From positions 62,001 to 126,000 of the forward strand of contig CAZIAK010000004.1 in NCBI GenBank assembly GCA_964537035.1: DNA of 64,000 nt, in the 5' to 3' direction. This document shows positions 9,058 to 17,619 of the stretch, in pieces. How positions within the stretch are numbered: position 1 is the first letter of the stretch; each line of letters opens with the position of its first letter. The notes below the pieces were generated by a model, which ran no database searches, was not told the origin of the DNA, and saw only the letters and a list, made by a program, of their open reading frames with translations. The stretch is from CAZIAK01 sp964537035. Lineage in GTDB: Bacteria; Planctomycetota; B15-G4. A program made the position numbers and the translations under genes.

Positions 9058-9786
9058 ATGGCCAGGTCCGCCTCACCACCCTTCGAGCGCATCGTCTTTG
9101 ACTGCGACTCCACGCTCTCGACCATCGAGGGCATCGAGGAGCTCTCGGCTCACGACCCCAAGCTCCGTCGCGCCGTAGAGGCTCTCACCGCCGACGCCAT
9201 GGACGGCAAGATCTCACTCGAGTCGGTGTACGGCCGGCGGCTCTCGCTGATCAACCCGCGGCAGATCGACGTGATGAAGGTGGGCAGCCGTTACGTGCAG
9301 ACGGCGGTGCCCGGAGCCAAGCTGCTCATCGCTGGCCTGCATTCCCTGGGCAAAGAGGTCCTGATCGTCTCCGGAGGCCTGCGCCTTCCGGTAGCCACCT
9401 TTGCCGCCTGGCTGGGTGTGGCCGACGGCCGGGTTCACGCCGTACAGGTGCGCTTCAACGCTGACAACAGCTACCACGACTATGACCGACGCTCCGAGCT
9501 GGCCCGCAACGGTGGCAAGTCCGCGGTGTTGAGCGGCTTGCCCCCCGCTCGCACCGTGTTCATCGGCGATGGCATCACCGACGCGGAGACCCGTGACGTC
9601 GTCGACAGCTTCATCTGCTTCGGAGGCGTGGTGCTGCGCGACGACGTCGCCGAACTGGCGGACGCGGTGGTGCAGGTCCCTCAGCTGGCGGCCTTGCTCA
9701 ACTTGCTCTGCAGCGCCGACGAGCTCGACCGCCTCTCGCGCGACCCCCGACACTCAGAACTCATGACCCTGGCCCGGGACTTCTGA
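9058..9786 (+). CDS. serB: HAD-family phosphoserine phosphatase
   Basis: Last step of serine synthesis, hydrolysing O-phosphoserine. The 242-residue protein has the HAD motifs in order: DCDST at 15-19 (nucleophile D15, acid D17), S105 in VSGG, K154 in NGGKS, and GDGITDAE with D171 and D175. The DxDST form with a helical cap between motifs I and II is typical of phosphoserine phosphatase, and position between serA and an aminotransferase supports the call. The cap is closer to the MtnX/SerB-like C1 type. A related phosphatase activity cannot be excluded from sequence alone. Confidence 0.88.
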   Translation: MARSASPPFERIVFDCDSTLSTIEGIEELSAHDPKLRRAVEALTADAMDGKISLESVYGRRLSLINPRQIDVMKVGSRYVQTAVPGAKLLIAGLHSLGKEVLIVSGGLRLPVATFAAWLGVADGRVHAVQVRFNADNSYHDYDRRSELARNGGKSAVLSGLPPARTVFIGDGITDAETRDVVDSFICFGGVVLRDDVAELADAVVQVPQLAALLNLLCSADELDRLSRDPRHSELMTLARDF

Positions 9787-9854
9787 AACCGCCCCGGGCA
9801 AGACCCTCTCTCACGGGCCCCCAGTGGGCCTGACGACAACCGGAGCCTGTACCC

Positions 9855-10979
9855 GTGAAGGACCCCACCGACCTCAAGCTGTTCATCCCCGGGCCCACCC
9901 ACGTGCGCCGCTCGATCCTGGCGGCCCAGTCCGTGCCCATGATCGGTCACCGCAGCCCGTTCATGCGCGAGCTGCTCGCCGACGTGCTGCCGGGCGTGCG
10001 TCAGTGCTTCGGTACCGAGGGCGACGTGGTGGTACTCACCTCGTCGTCCACCGCGGCCATGGAAGCCGTGGGCCGCAGCGTGGTGCGCCCAGGGCAGCGA
10101 GCCTTGCACCTGGTCAACGGCAACTTCTCCAACCTCTGGCGCAAGCTCTCCGCCGCCTGCGGATTCAACGTGGCCGCCGAAGAGAAGCCCTGGGGTGAGG
10201 CTTGGGACGAGGCCTCCGTCGCCGAAGCCCTGGCCACCCACGGCCCGGTCGACGCGGTCTTCGTGGCCCACTGCGAGACGTCCACGGGCGCTCTCTCGGA
10301 CATCGCTGGCGTGGCCCGTGCCGTGCGGGCCGGTTGCCCGGACGCCCTGGTCTGCGTGGACGTCACCTCCAGCGCCGCTGGCGCCGCCATCGACTTTGAC
10401 GCCAATGATCTCGACGTGGCGGTGGGCGGAGTCCAGAAGGCCTGGGCCCTGCCACCGGCCCTGGCCCTGGGCGCCCTCTCCCCGCGAGCGAAGGCGCGCA
10501 TGGAGGACAACCCGGGGCGCGGCTACACCAACGACATGCTCTCGACCCTCGAGTATCAGGACAGCAAGGGCATGACCGTCACCACCCCGCCCATCCCCGT
10601 GCTCCAGGCCCTGCGGGTGCAGCTCAACGACATCGAGGCCCACGGCGGCTTCGAGCAGCGCTTCGCCGATCACCTGACCATGCAACGGCAGGTGCTCGAC
10701 TGGGCTGCTGGGCATGGCTTCACCGTGCTCGCGGACGAGGGCTTCAGGAGCCCCACGGTGACCAGCATCGCCTGCGACGGACGGTTCGTCATGGCCGATC
10801 TGGTGGCGGCCTACAAGGAGGCTGGCTACTTCATCGCTGGCGGCTACGGCAAGACGAAAGAGACCCACTGGCGCATCGGCCACATGGGCGACCACACCCC
10901 TGAATGTGTGGCCAAGCTGCTGGTGGTCACTGACGAGATCCTCGGACGCATTGGCCTTGCTGAGCCCGCAGGGGCCTGA
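9855..10979 (+). CDS. Class V PLP aminotransferase, probable phosphoserine aminotransferase
   Basis: The 374-residue protein starts at GTG 9855. It has the class V (alanine-glyoxylate/serine-pyruvate type) layout: N-terminal FIPGPTHVRRSI, an STAAMEA loop for the PLP phosphate, the aspartate in CVDVTS under the pyridine ring, and the PLP lysine K195 in GGVQKAWA. It is not the classical SerC sequence, but it sits in a serA-serB-aminotransferase run ended by a strong terminator, so conversion of 3-phosphohydroxypyruvate to phosphoserine is the best inference. Alternatives are alanine-glyoxylate or serine-glyoxylate transamination. A 68-bp gap with a weak 5-bp hairpin (GGCCC/GGGCC, 9816-9830) separates it from serB. 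Confidence 0.85.
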   Translation: MKDPTDLKLFIPGPTHVRRSILAAQSVPMIGHRSPFMRELLADVLPGVRQCFGTEGDVVVLTSSSTAAMEAVGRSVVRPGQRALHLVNGNFSNLWRKLSAACGFNVAAEEKPWGEAWDEASVAEALATHGPVDAVFVAHCETSTGALSDIAGVARAVRAGCPDALVCVDVTSSAAGAAIDFDANDLDVAVGGVQKAWALPPALALGALSPRAKARMEDNPGRGYTNDMLSTLEYQDSKGMTVTTPPIPVLQALRVQLNDIEAHGGFEQRFADHLTMQRQVLDWAAGHGFTVLADEGFRSPTVTSIACDGRFVMADLVAAYKEAGYFIAGGYGKTKETHWRIGHMGDHTPECVAKLLVVTDEILGRIGLAEPAGA

Positions 10980-11002
10980 ATCTCTATAGCTTCTTTCGGC
11001 AG

Positions 11003-11047
11003 AACCGCCCGCCAGATGGTTCGGTCCATCTGGTGGGCGGTTTCTTT
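11003..11047 (+). terminator. Strong rho-independent terminator of the serine operon
   Basis: A 17-bp stem (11003-11019 with 11026-11042, one G-U pair in RNA) closes a 6-nt loop TTCGGT-like and is followed by TTTCTTTT. It begins 24 nt after the aminotransferase stop. Confidence 0.93.
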
Positions 11048-11293
11048 TCTGGCCTCCAGTGTTCACCCCGCTCGTCGCGAAGGTGGAGCTGGGTCTTCGA
11101 GGCGATCCGCGAGATTTTTTCGAGATTGCCTGTTCAGCGGGGGGGCGTTCATGCGCTTGGGCTTATAGATCCTCGTTTAAGCTCAGCTCCCCGGCATCCC
11201 CTCTCCGCAGCGACCTCTCGCGTCTTCTCGCTGCCACGCTCCTGCGCATGGAGCGCTGTTGCCTGGAACTGATCCGCCTTCAGGCCAACAGCC
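11048..11293. other. Intergenic region upstream of the sigma factor gene
   Basis: Together with the terminator this makes a 314-bp gap. No convincing ORF or RNA gene is seen. A TTATAGAT stretch near 11163-11170 and a run of T after CGCGAGA near 11115 could belong to the promoter of the sigma factor gene, but there is no well-spaced -35 element, so no promoter is claimed. Confidence 0.4.
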
Positions 11294-12043
11294 ATGACCA
11301 TCGATTCCACCGCTCCCCGTCCCGACCCCCAGTTTCTTCAGGACGCCCGGAGCTTCGCCCAGAACCAGCTCGGGCCGCGCATGCTTGAGCTGTTGTCTGA
11401 CGAGGATGTCTTGCTGGCGGTGAAGAGCTCGGTAGACGAGAGCGCCGACATCGATGACGGCATCCTGCGTTGGGTGCATCACACCATGCCCGATGACCTC
11501 GAGCTTGAGAACGAGTTCGTGGGCTACTTCTGGGGCCAGCTCTATCAGCGCGGCCGCCGCACCATGGCCAGTGACTCGCCCCTTCGGCGTCTGCTCGACA
11601 CCGCCGACCTGGCCCAGACCGTCTATCGTCGCATCGGTCCCAGGCTGAGTCAGTTCGAGTTTCGCACCCGAGGGCAGTTCATGCGCCTGCTCGTGCTCAA
11701 CATGGAGAACCGCACGAAGGACAAGGCCCGGCAACTCAACGCCGCCAAGCGCGGTGAGAAGCTCAAGAGCAACAAGCCTCTTGAAGAGGTCGACTCCACC
11801 GTGCTCAGTTCAGACGACTCGGCCGACCCGGTCATCGCCGCCATTCGCAGTGAACAAGGCCGCATGGTCTTCTTGATCTGCTCGCGACTCAGCGAGACCG
11901 ACCGGGCCCTGATCAAGGGCCTGCTGGAGTGCAAGACCACACACCAGATGGCTGACGATCTGGGCAAGACAGAGGCCGCAGCTCGCGTGGCCTTGCAGCG
12001 CGCGCTCGCGCGGGCGCGTCACCTCGCCGAGCGATTCCAATAA
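11294..12043 (+). CDS. ECF-type RNA polymerase sigma factor
   Basis: The 249-residue protein has a sigma-70 region 2-like helical block (about residues 75-135; TADLAQTVYRRI, GQFMRLLVLNMENRTKDKAR) and a region 4 helix-turn-helix at the C-terminus (about 200-245; LSETDRALIKGLLECKTTHQMADDLG, then AARVALQRALARARHL). The linker (about 140-180) is charged and probably flexible. The N-terminal 75 residues are an extra segment not usual in the shortest ECF factors. No anti-sigma factor gene is adjacent. The next genes are an FG-GAP protein and, convergent, a protein kinase; ECF factor and kinase neighbours are frequent in planctomycetes. Confidence 0.85.
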   Translation: MTIDSTAPRPDPQFLQDARSFAQNQLGPRMLELLSDEDVLLAVKSSVDESADIDDGILRWVHHTMPDDLELENEFVGYFWGQLYQRGRRTMASDSPLRRLLDTADLAQTVYRRIGPRLSQFEFRTRGQFMRLLVLNMENRTKDKARQLNAAKRGEKLKSNKPLEEVDSTVLSSDDSADPVIAAIRSEQGRMVFLICSRLSETDRALIKGLLECKTTHQMADDLGKTEAAARVALQRALARARHLAERFQ

Positions 12044-12445
12044 GACCTTTTGGCCAAGCGCCTCACGGCGCGGGGCCATGACTTTTCGTGTGCCCGAGAC
12101 ATCCCATGTCGCCACAGGGTGCATTTCATTGTGCAACCCCGAGGAGGTTCTAGGACAAAGCCACTGACCTCTCTGTTCATTCGCCTTCGCGTTCCCATGA
12201 CTCTTCCGGTCAAGACGCGAAGACAGACAAGACGCTAGGCAAGTGGCAGCAGGCGATCAAGGCGTTCCCGAAACCGCCACAACACTCGACGTCCAAGCCT
12301 GTGGCTGCAGGCCTCGAGTGCGCTCTCGATCGCTCCACTGCCAACTGTCGTTGCACCCCTTGCCTGAGAAACCGAGCGACGTGGCCCACCCCGTTGTTCT
12401 TTCGTAGGCCTCCTCCCAAGCTCCAGAAGAGCAGAAGGAGGAACA
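12044..12445. other. 402-bp gap without a supported gene
   Basis: It separates the sigma factor from the FG-GAP gene. A short hairpin (GCGCC/GGCGC, 12058-12071, loop TCAC) lies just after the sigma factor stop and may help termination but has no U-run. Several short ORFs exist on both strands but none has a credible start, family match or composition. The promoter of the next gene must lie in the right half; I cannot place it. Confidence 0.4.
12435..12441 (+). promoter_or_regulatory. Strong Shine-Dalgarno deciding a GTG start
   Basis: AAGGAGG lies 4 nt before the GTG at 12446. Such a clear ribosome binding site is rare in this window and fixes the start of the FG-GAP gene. Confidence 0.75.
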
Positions 12446-14113
12446 GTGCATACCTCTGCACCACGTCAACTGTTGGCCCTGTCCTTGGTGGCCCTTTTTG
12501 CGGCCGTCAGCCTTGGTCAGGTCTCCAACATCACACCGCTGGCACTGCAGATCACCAGCGGAGACTCGCCGAACGCGAGTCTCTCAGTGCCGCGCAACAT
12601 CGGCGACATCGATGGCGATGACATCGTCGATCAGGCCTATGGCTCGCCCTTTCATGATGGCTCCGCTGTCGACGCTGGCTTGGTCCAGATGCGGTCCGGT
12701 GCTGACAACTCAGCGCTCTGGTCTGCCAGCGGTGGCACGACGGGCGACCTCTTCGGCTGGTCCCTCGCCCACATTGGCGATCTCGACGGCGACGGCGTGG
12801 GTGAGGTCGTCATCGGCGCACCGGGCACAGCGGGCGGCAGCACACCAGGCCAGGTCTCGATTCACTCGGGCGTGGACGGCACGATCCTGCACACCTTCAC
12901 CGGCACTGCAGCGGGAGACCGCTTCGGCTACGCGGTGGACGGAGTGGGAGATTACGACCTCGACGGCAAGGACGACATCGTCGTGGGCGCTCCTCTTGAG
13001 GACGCCAACGGAGTCGACTCTGGCGCGGCGTACCTCTTCAGCGGTGCCACGTTTCTGCTGCTGGATTCCGCCGCGGGCAGCGCCGCCGCGGACCAGTTCG
13101 GTGGCGCCGTGAAGGGCATGAGCCCCGATGGTGTGGGCTCACAGCATGATCCGGACATCATCGTCGGAGCCACTTGGGGCGGACCCAACGACGAAGGCAC
13201 GGTAGAGGCCCGCAGCCACGCCGACTTCTCCGTGGTGAACCAGATCCTCACGGGCGCCGCGGCCAATGATCAGTTCGGCATCTCCCTGGCCATCCCCGGC
13301 GATCTGGATGGTGACGGCCATCCCGACGTGCTCGTTGGCGCCGACCCGGTGGACAGCAACGGCGGTTCCACCGGAACCAGCTACGCCCGGGTGCACTCAG
13401 GAGATGATGGCTCCCTGCTCTCGACCGTGAGTGGCCCCACCGATGCCGCCTTCGGCCGGGCTGTCGCTGGCATCGCCGACATGGATGGTGATGACATTCC
13501 CGACTGGGCAGTGGGCGCTCCTCTGGATGACGAGAACGGCACGGAGTCGGGCTCGTTGTTCGTCTACTCAGGGGCCGACTCGTCCTTGCTGCACACTCTC
13601 CATGGCAACGCGGGCTCTCAGTTCGGCGCAGCGGTGTGCCACGCAGGAGACGTGGACGAGGACCGGCTCGACGACCTGCTGGTCGCGGCGCCTCTCGACG
13701 ATGGAGTCGGCACGGACCAAGGTGCCGTGGTGACCGTCTCGTTCACCCGATTCTCCTCTGCGGGAAGCGGCGTGCCAGGACTCTACGGCGTGCCAACGGT
13801 CCACAGTCAAGGCACCCTGCGGCCTCTCAGCCAGCTGACCCTTGATCTGACCCAAGGCCGGGAGCTGGCCAACACGGCCCTGGTCATGGGCCACTCCCTC
13901 GTGCTCGACCCGGTGCACCAGACCTTCGTGCCTCTGCCCGTGGACACCACCACCGGCCTGATCACCGACGGCGCGGGCCAGCTGGTCTTCACCGATGTCT
14001 GGCCAGAGGGATTCGCCCCAGGCACCGCAGTCTATTGGCAGCTGCGTGTCGAAGACGCGGCCGCGGCCAACGGTGAAGCACTCTCAGAGCTGATCAGCGG
14101 CGTGACCCCATGA
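12446..14113 (+). CDS. Secreted FG-GAP repeat protein with VYWQ C-terminal domain
   Basis: The 555-residue protein begins at GTG with a signal peptide (about residues 1-24, LVALFAAVSLG). Residues about 30-430 hold seven FG-GAP propeller blades with calcium loops such as GDLDGDGVGEVVIGAP and DMDGDDIPDWAVGAP. Residues about 435-555 form a separate beta-type domain ending in GTAVYWQLRVED and a final SGVTP. That ending resembles those of the products at 3-299 and 24663-26354. It is likely exported and calcium-stabilised; the C-terminal domain may serve sorting or anchoring (inference). It lies between an ECF sigma factor and a kinase gene. Confidence 0.85.
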   Translation: MHTSAPRQLLALSLVALFAAVSLGQVSNITPLALQITSGDSPNASLSVPRNIGDIDGDDIVDQAYGSPFHDGSAVDAGLVQMRSGADNSALWSASGGTTGDLFGWSLAHIGDLDGDGVGEVVIGAPGTAGGSTPGQVSIHSGVDGTILHTFTGTAAGDRFGYAVDGVGDYDLDGKDDIVVGAPLEDANGVDSGAAYLFSGATFLLLDSAAGSAAADQFGGAVKGMSPDGVGSQHDPDIIVGATWGGPNDEGTVEARSHADFSVVNQILTGAAANDQFGISLAIPGDLDGDGHPDVLVGADPVDSNGGSTGTSYARVHSGDDGSLLSTVSGPTDAAFGRAVAGIADMDGDDIPDWAVGAPLDDENGTESGSLFVYSGADSSLLHTLHGNAGSQFGAAVCHAGDVDEDRLDDLLVAAPLDDGVGTDQGAVVTVSFTRFSSAGSGVPGLYGVPTVHSQGTLRPLSQLTLDLTQGRELANTALVMGHSLVLDPVHQTFVPLPVDTTTGLITDGAGQLVFTDVWPEGFAPGTAVYWQLRVEDAAAANGEALSELISGVTP

Positions 14114-14134
14114 GTTGATGGCAGGGAGGGCGGT

Positions 14135-16780
14135 TCAGGGCTGCTCAGGACCGTCCTCCCCATCGCATCGGGCCAGCAGTTCTTGTGCGTCAAGAATCCA
14201 CTGGCTGCCCGGCTCCAGTACGTTGCGCAACAACTCCAGTGCCGGCAGGAGTTCGGCCCGAGCTTCCTGCGGACGTTGCAGCATCAGCAAGCACCGAGCC
14301 AGGTTGGTTCGAGCCCTGGCCAACAGCCTGTGTTTCGGATACAGCTTTCTCAGGCGCTCGATGCAGTCCAGAAGAATCTTCTCGGCCTGCGCCGCTGCCC
14401 CCAGATCCAGATCGATGGTGGCCAGGTTGTGGTACATCGTCAACGTCCAGAGGGCGTTCTCGCCCGCTGTCTTCGCGTGGGATTCCCAGACCTCCTGGGC
14501 GAGCCTCCGGGCAAGCTGGAGCTTGCCTTGCCCTCGGTAGAGCATGGCCAGGTTGTTGCGCGTCACCTGCGTGTGGGCGTGATCCCCGCCCAACACACGG
14601 TCCTGAACCTCAAGAACATGAGAGCAGAGTCTCTCGGCGCTATCCGTTCGGCCCACGGCGGCATAGATGTTGGCCAGATCGCCCATCTGAATCAGGGTGT
14701 CCGTGTGGCTGCGGCCAAACGTGGCGATCATGCCGTCGACCGCCTGCTCCTGCAGTTCGAGCGCTCGGTCCTCATGGCCCAGTTCTTTCAAGAGGCGCGA
14801 CAGGCCGTTCTTGGCATTGAGCACATCGAGGCTCGTCTCACCGTCCAGCTTGGTGAAGCCAACGATCACCCGCTCGTAGAGCCGGCGCATCTCATCGAAT
14901 CGGGACGTGCTGTAGTGCTGCACCTGGGCCAGAAGCCAACAGGTCTTCAGCGTCCCGGGATCCATGGGGCCGAAGAGCCGTTCCTGCTCCGCCAAGATCT
15001 CTCGCAATGCGCTGGCGGCGGCCGCCGAATCCCCGCAGGCGTGCTCACACCAGGCCAGCCGTGAAGCCATGGCCAGGGCATCGCTCGCCCATGGCACTCC
15101 CAGCTCGACGAGAGCCCTGTGCGCGGCGGTCAACTGGACGCGCGCCTCGTGGGGTCGGCCCATCTTGATGAAGAGACCTCCCAGAACACCTCGCAGAGCC
15201 ACCGCGTCTTCGACCTGTGCCGGCGGGTCGCTCTGCAGGCGCCCGGCCGCGCGCTCGATGGCCTCCATCACGGTGACGTCCCTGCCCTGGGCCTGGTTGG
15301 GATCCCGCGCAGACAGGACGTCGAGCAGAAAGTCCGAGTTCGTTCGCGCCCGGCGGCCCTGGCGCAGCGCCTCCTGACGATCTTTGCTCACGGCTTCCAG
15401 GTACTCGGCCAGGGCGTCCCCGAACTCCTCTGCAGAGCCATAGCGGCGATCGATCTCTCGCTCCATGGCCCGCTCGCAGATGGCGATCAGCTCTGCTGGC
15501 GCGCCGGGGCAAACCTCGCCCAAGGGGTCAGGCGCTGTGGTCGCGACCTTGCGCATGATGCTCGGCACGGTCTCCGTCTGGCCCACTTCCAGGTAGGGAG
15601 GCTTGCCCAGGATCAAGTGGTAGAGCACGACGCCCAACGAGTAGATGTCTGACCCAGGACCCAGGCGGTCGCGATGCCCTCGCGCCTGTTCCGGAGACAT
15701 GTAGATCGGTGTGCCCGCCGGACCGAAGCGGTGGCTCAGTGCCCAGGACGCCAGGGGCGACGTGGGATCGGCCTCGCTGACTCCGTTCGCCCCCATATCG
15801 TCCCGAGCACGGCCCGGCGGAACCGCCTGCCCCAGGTCGACCTCACCGTCTTCCCCGAAGTCGTGGTCCACGGTCGGGCCGTGGGTTTCGGTGGGCTCAT
15901 GGCCATCGTGCTCCCTCAACGCAAGGTGCAGCCCCCAGTCCATCAGGATGGCCTCACCGAAGCGCCCGACCATGAAGTTGTGCGGCTTGATGTCGCGGTG
16001 CATCACGTGGCGGCTGTGGGCGTAGGCCAGGGCTTCGCAGATCCGACGCAGCACGCCCACCGCACGGTTCAGCGTCCAATCGTCTGCCGGGTCGTGCACC
16101 CGGGGGATGATCTCGCCAAACGTCTGGCCTTCGATGAGCTTCATCACGAAGCACAACCGGCCGTCTGCATCGACGCCCACGTCGTACACGGGCACGATCG
16201 CCGGATGCTCGAGCTGGCTCGTGACCAGGGCCTCCTTGAGCAAGCGGGCACGGTCCTGTCCGGACACCATGCTGTCCGTGTCCAGCAGGCCCTCGAAGGG
16301 ACCCAGGTCAACGCTCGCTTGCGTGTCAAGCAGCACCTTCATCACCGACTTGCGGGCCAGCTTGCCATCGTAGACCAGGAACAACAGGGACTGCCGAGTG
16401 CGATGCAGCGTCTTGAGCACCTGGTAGCGATCTGAGAGGTCTGACTGCTCGACCGCCCGCAAGACGTCTTCGCCAGGACCGGGTGCGCCGACCTCCAGGC
16501 ACGAGTCGTTCATCGAGGACTGGATCGTCTGCCAGAGCAGGGAGCAGCCCTCGCCCGCGGGGGAGTTGGGCAGCATCCAGCGCACCAGCTCTTTGACGTC
16601 TGGCCACTTGCGCTCTTCTTCTTCAAGCTCGGGACGCAGCCCCGGGTTGTCGGTCAGCAGCTGCTCGAAGCCCTCGTCGTCGTCCCAATGCTCAGAGCGG
16701 TATTGCAGGTACAAGATCCGGGCCTGCTGGACCTCGGGCGCCTCGGGAACGTCGTCGCTCTCGAGGGGATCGTCAGCCAC
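14135..16780 (-). CDS. Serine/threonine protein kinase with C-terminal TPR repeats
   Basis: The 881-residue protein has a short acidic N-terminus, a Hanks-type kinase domain (about 119-460) and a helical tail with about eight TPR-like units (about 520-870). Kinase residues seen: K148 (SVMKVL), E183 in the alpha-C helix, HRDIKPHN at 261-268 with catalytic D263, and D281 in DWG instead of DFG. The glycine-rich loop is not recognisable: around residues 122-140 the sequence is LKTLHRTRQSLLFLVYDGK with no GxGxxG. There is a long acidic insert between DWG and the activation segment. No transmembrane helix is visible, so it is probably cytoplasmic. It converges with the FG-GAP gene and may act with the nearby sigma factor (inference). 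Confidence 0.88.
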   Translation of the reverse strand: MADDPLESDDVPEAPEVQQARILYLQYRSEHWDDDEGFEQLLTDNPGLRPELEEEERKWPDVKELVRWMLPNSPAGEGCSLLWQTIQSSMNDSCLEVGAPGPGEDVLRAVEQSDLSDRYQVLKTLHRTRQSLLFLVYDGKLARKSVMKVLLDTQASVDLGPFEGLLDTDSMVSGQDRARLLKEALVTSQLEHPAIVPVYDVGVDADGRLCFVMKLIEGQTFGEIIPRVHDPADDWTLNRAVGVLRRICEALAYAHSRHVMHRDIKPHNFMVGRFGEAILMDWGLHLALREHDGHEPTETHGPTVDHDFGEDGEVDLGQAVPPGRARDDMGANGVSEADPTSPLASWALSHRFGPAGTPIYMSPEQARGHRDRLGPGSDIYSLGVVLYHLILGKPPYLEVGQTETVPSIMRKVATTAPDPLGEVCPGAPAELIAICERAMEREIDRRYGSAEEFGDALAEYLEAVSKDRQEALRQGRRARTNSDFLLDVLSARDPNQAQGRDVTVMEAIERAAGRLQSDPPAQVEDAVALRGVLGGLFIKMGRPHEARVQLTAAHRALVELGVPWASDALAMASRLAWCEHACGDSAAAASALREILAEQERLFGPMDPGTLKTCWLLAQVQHYSTSRFDEMRRLYERVIVGFTKLDGETSLDVLNAKNGLSRLLKELGHEDRALELQEQAVDGMIATFGRSHTDTLIQMGDLANIYAAVGRTDSAERLCSHVLEVQDRVLGGDHAHTQVTRNNLAMLYRGQGKLQLARRLAQEVWESHAKTAGENALWTLTMYHNLATIDLDLGAAAQAEKILLDCIERLRKLYPKHRLLARARTNLARCLLMLQRPQEARAELLPALELLRNVLEPGSQWILDAQELLARCDGEDGPEQP

Positions 16781-16829
16781 GGGGACTCCTCATCGCGGTG
16801 GGGATGGGCCGAAGCGTGGGCGCACGGGC

Positions 16830-17471
16830 TCAAGCCTCTCGAAAGCGATACGTGCAGCGCCGGTCGCCGCCCAGGATGTGCTCTTCTCTCTCGACAGCCA
16901 CCGCCGGCCCCATGGTCTCCCGGAACAGCTCCAGCTCAGCCCCGCACAGACCCTGGCACACGGTCGCCGCTGCACAGATGGGGCAGTGGTTCTCGATCAG
17001 CACCACCGAGCCGTCCCGCACCTTCGCTGACTCGGCCATGTAGCCTTCGTCTCGCCGGATCCTCGCCAGGGCCGCCACCCGCCGGGGGAGGTCTGCGTCA
17101 CCGCCCGGCAGGGCCTCCCGGTAACGCTCCGCCTGGGCCCGGCCGCGCACGGACAACAGCTGAGCCAGCCCCTCTTCGCCGAAGGCAGCTCGCATGGCCG
17201 ACAACATGTCCACGGCGAGGTCGGCGTAGCCCTCGGGAAACTGCTCCGCCGCCGCGCTGGTGAGATTCCAGATACGGGCGGGCCGCCCCACCGAGCCACG
17301 CTTGTCCTCGAAGCTCACCAGCCCCTTCTCGGAGAGCAGCTGCAGGTGCTGCCGCACGGCCATGCTGGTGATGCCCAGGTGCCGAGCCAAGCGAGCCGCA
17401 GAGGTGGGCCCCTTGGTCTTGATCAGGAACAAGATGCGTTCGCGGCTGCCGGCATCCCCTTCGAGTTTCAT
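16830..17471 (-). CDS. SufR-type Fe-S cluster-binding winged-helix repressor
   Basis: From ATG 17471 the protein has 213 residues. Residues 7-65 form a winged helix (ERILFLIKTKGPTSAARLA, ITSMAVRQHLQLL, GLVSFEDKRGSVGRPARIW). The C-terminal part has the cluster-binding pattern of the SufR family: C163 and C166 (NHCPIC), C172 and C176 (CQGLC), then ELELF, REEHILGGDRRC with C206. SufR proteins bind an Fe-S cluster and repress iron-sulfur assembly genes when the cluster is present. No suf genes are in the window. ATG 17489 (six residues longer) is an equally possible start. A perfect 9+9 palindrome lies just upstream. Confidence 0.85.
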   Translation of the reverse strand: MKLEGDAGSRERILFLIKTKGPTSAARLARHLGITSMAVRQHLQLLSEKGLVSFEDKRGSVGRPARIWNLTSAAAEQFPEGYADLAVDMLSAMRAAFGEEGLAQLLSVRGRAQAERYREALPGGDADLPRRVAALARIRRDEGYMAESAKVRDGSVVLIENHCPICAAATVCQGLCGAELELFRETMGPAVAVEREEHILGGDRRCTYRFREA

Positions 17472-17496
17472 GAGATCAGCGTAACCCATCCCCGGC

Positions 17497-17522
17497 ATTG
17501 AGCAATCTCGCGCTTGCTCAAT
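17497..17522. promoter_or_regulatory. Perfect palindromic operator candidate (ATTGAGCAA-N8-TTGCTCAAT)
   Basis: Two 9-bp arms are exact inverted copies around TCTCGCGC. The site lies in the divergent region between the SufR-type regulator (start 17471 or 17489) and the pseudopilin-like gene (17620). Dimeric winged-helix repressors commonly bind such palindromes at their own promoter, so autoregulation and control of the divergent gene are likely (inference). The sequence differs from the published cyanobacterial SufR site. Confidence 0.65.
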
Positions 17523-17619
17523 GACCGAGGTCGGGCTCAAGCCCGAAGGCTCGATGGTCCGAAGAAAGAGAGGCCCCGGATCTTGTCCGAGGCCGTCCCT
17601 GACAGGAAAAGAGCCCCCC

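Noticed and set aside
7548..9134. 528-codon minus-strand ORF opposite serA
   Set aside because: Antisense shadow; serA has all catalytic motifs in the plus frame.
12050..12238. 62-codon ORF in the gap after the sigma factor
   Set aside because: No ribosome site, no family match, arginine-rich composition of random frames.
17521..17619. Upstream ATG for the pseudopilin-like gene
   Set aside because: It would lie inside the palindrome, and the added 33 residues lack similarity; 17620 has a weak ribosome site.
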